From Planctomycetota bacterium (GTDB lineage Bacteria; Planctomycetota; Planctomycetia; Pirellulales; UBA1268): a stretch of 64,000 nt of DNA. This document shows, in pieces, positions 19,383-27,652 of this stretch. Both the position numbers and the translations under genes were made by a program. Location of the stretch: assembly GCA_003669585.1 (NCBI GenBank), contig QWOQ01000007.1, positions 604,694 to 668,693 of the forward strand, in the 5' to 3' direction. Below the pieces are notes generated by a model. That model did not search any database and was not told the origin of the DNA. It worked only from the letters and a program-made list of their open reading frames with translations. Every line of letters begins with the position of its first letter. The first letter of the stretch is position 1.

Positions 19383-20695
19383 GAAAAGAGTTCCGTCACG
19401 GCCGCACCTTCGGCAAGGATCGAAACCGGGCGACCTTCGGGCGTGAACAGCTCTTTCGAAGGATCGATGCCGAGTGCGTTGTAGACAGTCCACGCCACGT
19501 CTGCCGGTCGAACAGGGCGATCGGTGACAAACGCTCCGTTCTTGTCTGTCGCACCAATCACACGTCCGCGTGCCACTCCGGCACCAGCCCACAGCATCGA
19601 ACCAGCGCGGCCCCAGTGATCACGTCCTGCTTTGTCGTTGACCTTTGGTGTGCGTCCAAACTCTCCCATGGTCAGCACCAACGTATCATCCAACAACCCA
19701 CGCTGATCCAAATCAAGAATCAAGGCACTGTATCCTTGATCGAACTCCGGTAGCTTCTTATCAAGCCCTTTAAAAATTTCGCCGTGATGATCCCAACCGC
19801 CGTAGTTGATCGTCACAAAACGGACGTTGTTTTCAACGAGGCGTCTTGCCAAGAGAGCGCTCTGGCCAAACTCACTGCGACCATACTCGTCTCGCGTTTT
19901 TGGATCTTCACGCTCGATAGCGAAAGCGGCCTGTGCCTGTGGCGAAAGAACCATCTCGGCGGCCTTTCGGCTGAACTCATCGTACGTCGCGATCTCGTCG
20001 CTCCCTTTTACTCTCGTTGCAAGTTGATCTACCGCAGCGAGGAGCGATTTGCGTCGCTCAAGTGATTGCGGTGTTAAACCCGCTGGAGCCGAAAGATCGC
20101 GTACCCGATAGTTGGCGTCGTTGGCATTGCCAGCCTTGAATGATTCGTAGCGTCCCCCCAGCCACACGCTCTTGCCCAGCTCCCAGGTGAAGGATGGATT
20201 CTTGGGGACCGCAACATACGGAGGCACAACACCGGAAAATCCTGTTTCGTGCGCCACGATTGAACCGATGGCGGGATGATCGCCAAAAGGAGTGCCAAAT
20301 CGTCCTGACAAAACCCAATTGGTTGCGGTTTCATGATGATCATTTTCATGAGTTCCACTTCGCACAAGCGTCAGTGTGTTCATTATCTGCGCCGTCTTGG
20401 GGAGCAGTTCGCAAATATTGAGACCAGGCACAGTCGTGGCGATACTTTGATACTTTCCGCGAATCTGTTCTACGGCCTCCGGCTTCATATCGAACGAGTC
20501 GTGATGCGATAGACCGCCGCCGAGAAAAATGAGGATCACCGATTTGGCTCGCGCATGCTTGGCGTCTGCGTCGGCGGCCATCAACCTCGGCAATGAAAGA
20601 CCCAGCGGTGTTATCGCACCGACGCGAACGAAGTTTCGTCGTGAGATACCATTGCAGAGCCGACTCTGTGTGTTGAAGAGAGAAACATCGAGCAT
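19379..20695 (-). CDS. DUF1501 domain-containing protein (Tat-exported, sulfatase-like fold)
   Basis: A 438-residue DUF1501 protein. The N-terminus has a twin-arginine motif (SRRNFVRVGA, about residues 20-29) and a hydrophobic stretch ending LPRLMAADA, so it is probably exported folded by Tat. VILIFLGGGLSHHDSFDMKP and TMGEFGRTPKVN...GRDHWGRAGSMLWAGAG are hallmark motifs; the family is distantly related to alkaline-phosphatase/sulfatase superfamily enzymes. The natural substrate is unknown. DUF1501 genes nearly always sit beside DUF1549/DUF1553 genes in planctomycetes, as here, with 36 bp between the two. Confidence 0.93.
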   Translation of the reverse strand: MLDVSLFNTQSRLCNGISRRNFVRVGAITPLGLSLPRLMAADADAKHARAKSVILIFLGGGLSHHDSFDMKPEAVEQIRGKYQSIATTVPGLNICELLPKTAQIMNTLTLVRSGTHENDHHETATNWVLSGRFGTPFGDHPAIGSIVAHETGFSGVVPPYVAVPKNPSFTWELGKSVWLGGRYESFKAGNANDANYRVRDLSAPAGLTPQSLERRKSLLAAVDQLATRVKGSDEIATYDEFSRKAAEMVLSPQAQAAFAIEREDPKTRDEYGRSEFGQSALLARRLVENNVRFVTINYGGWDHHGEIFKGLDKKLPEFDQGYSALILDLDQRGLLDDTLVLTMGEFGRTPKVNDKAGRDHWGRAGSMLWAGAGVARGRVIGATDKNGAFVTDRPVRPADVAWTVYNALGIDPSKELFTPEGRPVSILAEGAAVTELFS

Positions 20696-20731
20696 GCGAG
20701 TAAAATCCTGTTGTGCATGAACGCAAGGAAG

Positions 20732-23368
20732 TCAGTGATTGAAAGCGAACTCTTTTGAGTTCATTAAAGCCCAAAACAGATCGGCAAAAATCAGATCGCG
20801 GTTGTCTGCGGGCAACAAAGAGTTGATTGCAGAACGCTCTGACTCGTTGGGAAATCGATTCAGTGTGGCGAGAAACACTTCATTGGTGACAGCGGTTGAA
20901 TCAGGATTCTTCAGTAATGTTGCCAGACGACCACTCGCGGTTCGGATAGTGGCGACGAGATCTTCACTATTACTAAGGTGCAGAAGTTGAGGCAGTGTCA
21001 CTTCTCCCTTTCGCTCGCAGGCACACGCCGTGACGCGATCACTACGACCGAAAAGGGTGAGAAAATATGATTCGGTGCCTGGATCAGCAATTTGCGTGGC
21101 TCGCAAACCGATCGGATAACCAGGAAATTGATTTGGAACATCGGTCGCTGTGGCAATCGCATCGAGGAGAACTTCCGACGGCAACCGCTTTACATTGTAG
21201 TGCGAATAAAACTTCGTATCGATTTCATTTTCTGGCGTGGTCGCGGAGTCGAGTTGCCAGGCACGTGAGTTGAGGATCAGCCGAATCATATGCCGCAGGT
21301 CATAGTTCTTATTGCGAAATTCATCATTGAGCACTTTCCATAAAGCCGCGTTAGACGGTGGATTGCTAGCTCGTAAATCATCCACGGGCTCGACAAGTCC
21401 GACGGAGAAAAAATGTTTCCATAAGCGATTCACCATAGCCCCTGAGAAATTTTTATTGTCGAGAGCCCAGTTCACAAACGGTACGCGTGGATCGCTGCCC
21501 GGATCGAATTTTAGCTCCACGCGATCCAGCGGCTGCGGTGTCATAAACTTGCCGGTGCGGGGCTGAATCACGCCGGGTGCACGTTGTCGGATCTCGTCCA
21601 GTCGCTTTGTTTGATTGTTGAGTTCACTGTGTTGATCCGCAATCCGTTTTGATTTGTCTTCGTCGGGAAAATCGGCCTGACATGCTTCGGCCAATTTGGT
21701 CGCTGCTTCGGCAATACGTTTGTGTTGCTCGCGTTCCTCGCGACTCATCGTAGTGACCGCACTGACTCCGGTTTGAGGGTTATTGCGATCGAGGTTCACT
21801 TTCGCGAAGCACGCTGCAAAATGATAAAAGTCATCTTGCGTGTAACGTTCTAAAGGATGATTGTGGCAACGGGCACAGCCAATGCGAGTCCCCAGAAATG
21901 ACTGCGCCACACTATCTGGCAGTTCGCTTTCCTCAACCTTGTTAAACTCACCCACCACAGTGACAAAGTAGCCGGCTTGAGGCTGCGCGATCACATTTCC
22001 TTTCGCCAACAACACGTCGCGCGATATGTCGCTCCAAGAGCGGTTGGCCGCCACCTGTTCACGCAGCCAGCCATGGAATGCTTTTACTCCTTTGTGTCCT
22101 CGCACATCATGGTCACGCTCTTTGCGATTCTGAAGCAGATCGGCAAGCTGCAACGCCCAGTAGTCTGTGAACTCCGATCGTTGTAGCAATGCGTCGATCG
22201 CTCGGACTCGTTTGTCAGAATCTGTATTCGATTGAAATTCGATCACTTCCGCTGGCGTCGGTAGAATACCTGCCGCATCAAGATAGGCACGTCGAAGAAA
22301 TGATTCGTCACTGCAAGGACCGGCAGGAGGAAGGCGAAGCTGTTGTAACTTTTGAAACACAGGAGCATCCAACACATTCTTCCAAGTCGTATAGTCCTCA
22401 AGCCTTACAGCATGAGGAAATGGCATCGTAAAACCAACGACCGCCACCAGTCCTTGAAAATGAATTCGCACTCCGGCTTCTCCACTTCGTAGCGCCTTCA
22501 CAAGTCCGGATGGTTTCACCGACACCGTCGTTTCGTCGTTGGAAAAGAACTGGGTCAGCCAGGTGACATCCCGCACTCGTCCGTCGGCATAATGAGCTCT
22601 CACCAACAGCTGCTGCGTTTCAGCCGGAGCCATGATGCGATCACCGGGCAGGACTTCCAGACTGATCGCATCCGGTTCATCTTTTAATGGGCCTGGAGCG
22701 CGGGCTGCGATCCAATCTCGCAGTGTTAGCCACATGCGAGAGTTGGGACGAAACCGAACACCCCCTTCGTGCGGCAGTCCTCCGGACGGCTTTGTTAACA
22801 GAAGGCTGTTTTCAGGAGAGCCGAAATCGACTCGACGCCCACTTACTTCTTGTGTTATCCAATCGTGATCCCATTCTGGAGCGTATCCACGGAGCGAGAG
22901 TCGGAATCCGTTTTGTCCGGTAAGTTTTCCATGACATCCTCCCATGTTGCAGCCGCTTCGCGTCAGAATTGGAAGAACGTCTCGCTGAAACGACGGATTT
23001 TGTTTTTCAGCAAACGTTGTGACCGACACAGGTATTGTGGCAGAGATTGCGTCTAATGTTGCTGTCAGCATGGCCTGACCATCGGACTGAGCCGTAACCA
23101 TGCCTCGGTTATCAATCGTCACCGTCTCCGGACGATCAACGCCGAACAAAGCGCGATGCGTGACGTCTGTCACTGTTCCGGCATCATCTGTCAAGGAAAC
23201 GACCACGCCGTGCAAAGGATCACGACCCGTAAGCTCAAGCTTGTTAGGCAGTATGCTCAACTGTGCCGCATGTGCAAGCGTTTGTAGCACCCACAACAAA
23301 CAGACACCGACGCTAATCGCCAATTGCCGATTAAAAGTTTTTTTGCGAAAAATAGATTTTGCGACCAA
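20732..23368 (-). CDS. DUF1549/DUF1553 protein with Ig-like and cytochrome-c-like segments
   Basis: An 878-residue exported protein: signal peptide (residues about 15-35), a bacterial Ig-like (Big2) segment (40-115, LTGRDPLHGVVVSLTDD), a cytochrome-like motif C140-N-M-G-G-C-H146, a second Big2 segment (about 240-315), DUF1549 (SDESFLRRAYLDAAGILPTP onwards) with GCARCHNHPLERYTQDDFY near residue 500, and C-terminal DUF1553 (GAMVNRLWKHFFSVGLVEPVDDLR, TLNRFPNESE). CxxxxCH and CxxCH are probably haem attachment sites. The family is a planctomycete hallmark with no established enzymatic role. It is the first gene of the operon. Confidence 0.93.
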   Translation of the reverse strand: MVAKSIFRKKTFNRQLAISVGVCLLWVLQTLAHAAQLSILPNKLELTGRDPLHGVVVSLTDDAGTVTDVTHRALFGVDRPETVTIDNRGMVTAQSDGQAMLTATLDAISATIPVSVTTFAEKQNPSFQRDVLPILTRSGCNMGGCHGKLTGQNGFRLSLRGYAPEWDHDWITQEVSGRRVDFGSPENSLLLTKPSGGLPHEGGVRFRPNSRMWLTLRDWIAARAPGPLKDEPDAISLEVLPGDRIMAPAETQQLLVRAHYADGRVRDVTWLTQFFSNDETTVSVKPSGLVKALRSGEAGVRIHFQGLVAVVGFTMPFPHAVRLEDYTTWKNVLDAPVFQKLQQLRLPPAGPCSDESFLRRAYLDAAGILPTPAEVIEFQSNTDSDKRVRAIDALLQRSEFTDYWALQLADLLQNRKERDHDVRGHKGVKAFHGWLREQVAANRSWSDISRDVLLAKGNVIAQPQAGYFVTVVGEFNKVEESELPDSVAQSFLGTRIGCARCHNHPLERYTQDDFYHFAACFAKVNLDRNNPQTGVSAVTTMSREEREQHKRIAEAATKLAEACQADFPDEDKSKRIADQHSELNNQTKRLDEIRQRAPGVIQPRTGKFMTPQPLDRVELKFDPGSDPRVPFVNWALDNKNFSGAMVNRLWKHFFSVGLVEPVDDLRASNPPSNAALWKVLNDEFRNKNYDLRHMIRLILNSRAWQLDSATTPENEIDTKFYSHYNVKRLPSEVLLDAIATATDVPNQFPGYPIGLRATQIADPGTESYFLTLFGRSDRVTACACERKGEVTLPQLLHLSNSEDLVATIRTASGRLATLLKNPDSTAVTNEVFLATLNRFPNESERSAINSLLPADNRDLIFADLFWALMNSKEFAFNH

Positions 23369-23643
23369 GGCCGCCTCTCAAGGATGATGGGAAGAAAGCC
23401 GACATCGAGAAAGATAGCTCTCTCCTATTAAACCAGCTCGGCAGGTTTGATTCAACTTTTTAAAGTCTTCGTGATGTGTGGTGCCCCGAGTCGAAGCATC
23501 GATCGGCGAGTTGTTGCAAAATGATTGTTGACCGGACTCTCCCGGTGCCTTTCGAACGTACATGATGCGGAAAGCCACACACAAAAACTACACGAAACAA
23601 TCTTTTGATTTCCAGAATCACCGCCTGCGGACATTTATAGCAT

Positions 23644-24954
23644 TTATAAACTGCTCACAACTGCCGTCGGGATCAATCCCATCAGCGTTTCCTCCTGTTC
23701 CGCCACATCGCGGATGGGAAGTGAAAATCGGGTTTCAATTTTCCGGCGAAGTGGCGCGAAAGACTGCACGAGTCCGCCGGAGATTACGAGCTGATTCCAT
23801 GTCGGCTGAGGGCTCATACGTTGGGAACAGGTCCAATAGCTGTCCGCCATGAATTCAAAGGCCGCCATGAACAAGTTGCCTACGGTGAGGTTCTCGGTTG
23901 TGATGCCGCTGATGCGTCCGTTGCAGCCCATCGCGCTGGCAAAGAAACTCAAGTCGCAGAACATCCCGTCACCGGTTGAAGATTGTGCCGCCTGTTGAAT
24001 CAACTGCCATGAGTTTTCAATTTTCAGACCCGCCAAACGGGACAGTTCTGTCAGCAGAGATTCGATTACCGTAAGCGAACGTCCTGCCGGAATATGCGTG
24101 ATTGTGTTTAGGAATTGACCGTCGAACCATGGCCGTGTCTGGCAATCTGCGGGTCGGAACTCAGACGTAATCTGACTCACTTGGGAGCCCGTCGAGGCGT
24201 TGATCGATAGTTCATGCGGCTGCAGTCGCATCCCGCGCAGCGCCGCCTGCTGATCGCCTATCACCGGATAACAAGTCAGCGTCTGGCCATTGCGATTGAC
24301 GGTGCCGACTGGCTCTTTTTCAGATGTGAGTTGCGGCCAGCGCAGACCACTCAGTCCCAACGCGGCAAATGCCGCATGATGCCAGTCACTCGTGCGCAAA
24401 TTTAACATTCCGATGCCCTGAGTTCGTTCCATCTTTGGAGCCGTATTACAAAGCCGTGCAATCACGTAGTCGCCTACGGTCACCGGTATGGCATCCGCAG
24501 GGAGTTGTTGTCGCTGAGCCAGCCAGTAAAGCAGACTTGTCGCGGAACCGGGCTTCAATTCCTTACCAAGATCTTCAAACACCACGTCTGACCAGCAGCC
24601 ACGGAGGCGATCCAGCGTCGTCGTGCCATCGATATCAACAACTGTCGTACGCTGATCGCGCCAAGATAGATAATTTGTAAAAGGCTGGAAGTTCTGATCC
24701 ATGAGCATGATGCCGCCCATCTGCCCGCAGCTAAACAGTGTTGTGGCATCCGGCGCATGGCTGCAAAGCCGATCAAGCACACTGACAGCACGTGTAAAGA
24801 TTTCTTCCTGGGAGACTTCATGAAATCCAGATTCAATACCCGCAACTGGATCGGGAAATGGCTCGCGGACAATGTGCCAGACGCGGGATGTTTCCAGATC
24901 CAGCACAGCGCCTTTGATCGATGAAGAACCAATGTCTAGGCCGAGGCAGCGCAT
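23644..24954 (-). CDS. FGGY-family carbohydrate kinase
   Basis: A 436-residue sugar kinase. The N-terminal phosphate-1 motif is LGLDIGSSSIKGAVLD, the substrate-domain motif is CGQMGGIMLMDQ followed by YLSWRDQRT, and the C-terminal half has VISGGLVQSFAPLRR, the adenosine motif of the ASKHA fold. It is shorter than typical xylulokinases (about 490 residues) and most resembles sedoheptulokinase-like FGGY kinases. It phosphorylates a pentulose, heptulose or related sugar with ATP; the exact sugar cannot be stated. ATG 24954 is taken because the conserved LGLDIG strand begins 3 residues later. Confidence 0.88.
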   Translation of the reverse strand: MRCLGLDIGSSSIKGAVLDLETSRVWHIVREPFPDPVAGIESGFHEVSQEEIFTRAVSVLDRLCSHAPDATTLFSCGQMGGIMLMDQNFQPFTNYLSWRDQRTTVVDIDGTTTLDRLRGCWSDVVFEDLGKELKPGSATSLLYWLAQRQQLPADAIPVTVGDYVIARLCNTAPKMERTQGIGMLNLRTSDWHHAAFAALGLSGLRWPQLTSEKEPVGTVNRNGQTLTCYPVIGDQQAALRGMRLQPHELSINASTGSQVSQITSEFRPADCQTRPWFDGQFLNTITHIPAGRSLTVIESLLTELSRLAGLKIENSWQLIQQAAQSSTGDGMFCDLSFFASAMGCNGRISGITTENLTVGNLFMAAFEFMADSYWTCSQRMSPQPTWNQLVISGGLVQSFAPLRRKIETRFSLPIRDVAEQEETLMGLIPTAVVSSL

Positions 24955-25365
24955 CAACAAATATCCTGCTAAAAAAACGTAGGCCCGAGACACTTCACTT
25001 CATCATCGCATGTTTGCAATTCAATCCAAGAATAGCCCGGTCAACGGCACTTCCGCAATCGGCTGCGGGCTGAGGAACCCGTCGCGGACGAGACGGGCTG
25101 GCTTCGGGTGGCGCAAGTCAAGCGGAGGGCGCGCTGGCAATTTCTGGGATGCTTATCACTCTTGCTTTGCGTGGCATGATGCGCGTCAATAAATGGACCT
25201 GTCCTTCTTTGCCCGTTTGACGCACCCGTCCAACGTGCGTATATTCCGCCGGTCGCGTTCTTTATCCGGCGACCGAACGGCACACTAGCGATGCCACTTC
25301 GAGGATGTTCTGGGGTCGCCTTGCTGGACTTTCGTCATACCGCGATTCGTCCACGGTAACCATTC
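24955..25365. other. Intergenic boundary into the accessory region
   Basis: About 0.4 kb without a recognised gene. Base composition becomes visibly GC-richer from about 25060 onwards. The stretch carries one copy (25191-25204) of a 14-base motif repeated at 27331 and several inverted GC-rich snippets, for example CCGGTCGCG near 25250 and CCGGCGACCG near 25267. It looks like an old integration or recombination boundary. Confidence 0.4.
25191..25204 (+). repeat. 14-base direct repeat, copy 1 (AAATGGACCTGTCC)
   Basis: The exact string AAATGGACCTGTCC occurs here and again at 27331-27344 in the same orientation. Together the two copies bracket about 2.1 kb with two nucleotidyltransferase genes and a YiiX relic. 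This may be a recombination scar or a member of a dispersed repeat family; neither can be decided from two copies. Confidence 0.5.
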
Positions 25366-26007
25366 ATGACTGCTCCAGAGACACATGAGGCACAGGATCG
25401 GCTGATGATCGGGTTTGCGCTCGATCGGCTGTGGTGCGAAACGATGGGATTGATCGCAGACGATTCGAAGGAGCGACCGCTGCGGCTCATGGCGAATGTG
25501 CTCGAGCGGGCGGGTGTGCCGTATGCTTTGATTGGTGGCGTGGCCGTGCAGTTGCACACGGTGGAGCCACGCAGCACGCTCGATATCGATGTCGCAGTGC
25601 CCCGCTTCGACGACGTGCCGCGGGAGGCGTTGTTGGCGGCGGGCTTCGAGTATACCTGTCGCCATGCCCACAGCGACAATTGGCGGGCACCAGGCGACGG
25701 ACCTCTCGCAACCCGCGTGGCGGTGCAATTTTTCGCTGAAGATGTTGGCATCGCAGAGGCGGTCGCCCGTGCAAAAAGCATGGTGCTCGCCGATGGTTTG
25801 CTGTTGCGGGTCGCAACAGCAGAAGACCTGATCACGCTCAAGCTGTCTGCCGCCGGGGAGCCACAACGGCGGGCGAGCAAGCGAGAGCATGATCTCGCCG
25901 ATGTCCTGGCCCTGTTGGAAGAACATCCCCAGCTCCGGACGCCCCAACTTGCCGCCCGTGTACGGGAGATTCGCGACCGGATTCTCGACGCTGGGTTCGA
26001 CGGCTGA
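25366..26007 (+). CDS. AbiEii-like nucleotidyltransferase
   Basis: A 213-residue protein of the DNA polymerase beta-like nucleotidyltransferase superfamily. The core is ALIGGVAVQLH (Gly57-Gly58) followed by STLDIDVAVP, with Asp73 and Asp75 as the metal-binding pair, and a later EDLITLKLSAAG, where the Lys is typical of AbiEii/Cap17-like proteins. AbiEii proteins are toxins of type IV abortive-infection systems and modify RNA or tRNA, but no AbiEi-type winged-helix antitoxin gene is visible next to it. It could be an orphan or a differently partnered system. It is GC-rich compared with the genes to the left. Confidence 0.8.
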   Translation: MTAPETHEAQDRLMIGFALDRLWCETMGLIADDSKERPLRLMANVLERAGVPYALIGGVAVQLHTVEPRSTLDIDVAVPRFDDVPREALLAAGFEYTCRHAHSDNWRAPGDGPLATRVAVQFFAEDVGIAEAVARAKSMVLADGLLLRVATAEDLITLKLSAAGEPQRRASKREHDLADVLALLEEHPQLRTPQLAARVREIRDRILDAGFDG

Positions 26008-26012
26008 GCCTA

Positions 26013-26388
26013 GCGGTCGGAACCATAGGGTTCACGCTCCTGTGGGCTGGCTTTTCTATTGGCTCCTATAGCTGGAATGCATGGTCGGCTTATGCGGGCT
26101 ATCTGGAGTACGAGCCCCTAGGAAGGCGACGTGATCTTTCAATCGCTTCCTTATGGGCCTGTCGTGCTGGCCATCGAAGGCGTCACGAAGTCGCCGTATT
26201 CCCACTGCGGCGTCGTGGGCCAGAAAGATGGCCAATGGGTCGTTTACGAGGCCATTGGGAAAGTTCGCATCACGAGCCTGAAAGAGTTTTTGTTTCGAGG
26301 GCGTGGTGGTGGCTTTGTGGTCTATAGGCTGCGAGACGAACACCGCGAGCACGTCCCAAAGATGCTTGCTTGCTGTGAGAAGTCATGA
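26013..26388 (+). pseudogene. YiiX/YebB-like papain-fold protein, frameshifted and truncated
   Basis: Two frames make one coherent protein. The upstream frame encodes a membrane segment and then WSAYAGYLEYEP (to about 26117); the next frame continues EGDVIFQSLPYGPVVLAIEG, SPYSHCGVVG (with the probable catalytic His/Cys) and VVYEAIG. One extra G near 26121 separates the two frames. The family is normally about 180-200 residues, but homology stops at VPKMLACCEKS, so the C-terminal half with the second catalytic motif is missing. No start codon is obvious in the upstream frame. A relic is the best reading; a sequencing error would explain only the frameshift. Confidence 0.65.
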
Positions 26389-26492
26389 CATCTGCCGTCG
26401 ATCCATCCGCGAGGGGGAGTCGAATCGAGCAACACGCCAACACCGTGCCGTAGCCTGTTGGTCAATGGTCGCGGCTGGTAGAATACGGCACC

Positions 26493-26699
26493 ATGATCAA
26501 GAATCCTGAGACGTACCGTCGCCAGTCGGAAGCTGAACGCTGGGAGGCGCTCCGGCAGATGAGCGCCGAGGAATCAATCGCCTTGGGTGAGGCCCTCCTT
26601 TCCTCCGAGATCATGCGGCTGGCTGAGTTTCCTGACGACGACCACGCCCAAAGCCTCGCGATCGGACTGGGGATCAAACCGCACGCGGCTTTCAAATGA
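26493..26699 (+). CDS. Small protein upstream of a nucleotidyltransferase gene
   Basis: A 68-residue charged, helical protein (MIKNPETYRRQSEAERWEAL at the start, IGLGIKPHAAF at the end). I do not recognise a named family. The gap to the nucleotidyltransferase gene is only 7 bp, so the two are almost certainly cotranscribed. That layout, a small acidic/basic helical protein followed by a nucleotidyltransferase, resembles a toxin-antitoxin pair with the small protein as candidate antitoxin or accessory factor. This role is inference. Confidence 0.6.
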   Translation: MIKNPETYRRQSEAERWEALRQMSAEESIALGEALLSSEIMRLAEFPDDDHAQSLAIGLGIKPHAAFK

Positions 26700-26706
26700 G
26701 GCGACA

Positions 26707-27276
26707 ATGACAGTCGCCCCGAGCGAATTTGATACCTTCTGCCGGTTCGCTTTCGCGTTCCTCGAAGAACGTGGAATACGCACTCTCGTCGTCGGCGGTC
26801 TGGCAGTCATCGTCGTAGGCGAGCCCCGCATGACGGCCGACGCGGATGCCGTCGTCTTTGTCTCCCCCTCCGAGGCCGAATCTCTGATCCATCAGGCCGT
26901 CGAGGCCGGCTTCGAGTTGAGTGAAGAAACCGAACGCCGCCGGCTCGAGGAGACGGGCACGATCCGGTTTCGCAAGTGGCGATTCCAGATCGATCTCATC
27001 ACGGCGTCGTTGCCCTTCGAGGAGACGGCCTACAGGCGCGCCAGCTTTCACGCACTCTTCGGCATCCGCCTGCGGTTTCCCAGCCCCGAGGACCTGATTC
27101 TATTCAAGATTCTGGCCGGCCGCGACAAGGACATGTTGGACGCGACGGGCGTCGCGCGTCGCCATGCGGGCCGGCTCGACGTTGCCTACCTCGAGCAGAC
27201 TCTGCAGACGATCTGTGAACTCGCGGAGGACGCCTCGTTGTGGAATCGCTTACAGAAAGTCCTCGCTCGTCCCTGA
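26707..27276 (+). CDS. Nucleotidyltransferase (AbiEii/DUF6036-like)
   Basis: A 189-residue protein with the nucleotidyltransferase core LVVGGLAVIVVGEPRMTADAD: Gly30-Gly31, then Asp45 and Asp47 as the metal pair, followed by FRFPSPEDLILFKILAGRDKD in the helical part. The ATG at 26707 is used because it directly follows the small upstream gene and precedes the conserved fold; a longer upstream frame is not needed. It is related to, but distinct from, the nucleotidyltransferases at 25366 and 31638. The paired small gene upstream suggests a two-component toxin-antitoxin-like unit. Confidence 0.78.
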   Translation: MTVAPSEFDTFCRFAFAFLEERGIRTLVVGGLAVIVVGEPRMTADADAVVFVSPSEAESLIHQAVEAGFELSEETERRRLEETGTIRFRKWRFQIDLITASLPFEETAYRRASFHALFGIRLRFPSPEDLILFKILAGRDKDMLDATGVARRHAGRLDVAYLEQTLQTICELAEDASLWNRLQKVLARP

Positions 27277-27330
27277 TGCGATACAAAGGGAATGCTGCGG
27301 GAGGCCGGATCTATACCCCCCCTTTGAAAG

Positions 27331-27344
27331 AAATGGACCTGTCC
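27331..27344 (+). repeat. 14-base direct repeat, copy 2 (AAATGGACCTGTCC)
   Basis: Identical to 25191-25204 in the same orientation. This copy abuts the truncated 3' side of the HipA relic, as expected if the repeat marks a breakpoint. Confidence 0.5.
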
Positions 27345-27351
27345 CCGTTTC

Positions 27352-27549
27352 TTCGCCTCAAGATCGATGTTCGTCGTGAGCACCCGCGCCTTCAAATCTG
27401 CCGGAACGGGGTTCAAATCGTAAGCCGGTGAGAGCGTCCAACCGGAACTATCGATTCGGAGAAATCCGTGATTGCGCAGGTGATCGTCCACGTTGGAGAC
27501 CAAGACGTTGAACGCCACACGCCGAAAAAGTGGGACAGTCTCTTGTTCC
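27352..27549 (-). pseudogene. HipA kinase fragment
   Basis: Reading the minus strand gives about 65 residues that match the HipA C-terminal kinase core: RRVAFNVLVSNVDDHLRNHG (with the catalytic-loop Asp and Asn), then WTLSPAYDLNPVPAD. Full HipA proteins are around 400 residues. Nothing before this fragment or after it resembles HipA, so both ends are lost, and no HipB-like partner is seen. The 5' side adjoins the FkbM methyltransferase gene on the other strand and the 3' side adjoins the AAATGGACCTGTCC repeat. Confidence 0.75.
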
Positions 27550-27652
27550 GCCAATCTCAGTCTCGACGCGAAAAAGAGAGAACAATAGAATGTTCTCTTC
27601 GCTTTCTCACTTTCGCCCCCCTGCTTTCTCGCTTTCTCGTGAACTCGGTCGT

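Noticed and set aside
18591..19592. Longer form of the PPC protein starting at 19592
   Set aside because: The extra 70 residues overlap the DUF1501 coding region, are Cys/Arg-rich without homology, and would bury the clear signal peptide; ATG 19382 fits better.
25041..25365. CRISPR or integron attC-like array in the GC-rich boundary
   Set aside because: No regularly spaced repeats are present; only short inverted GC-rich snippets were seen.
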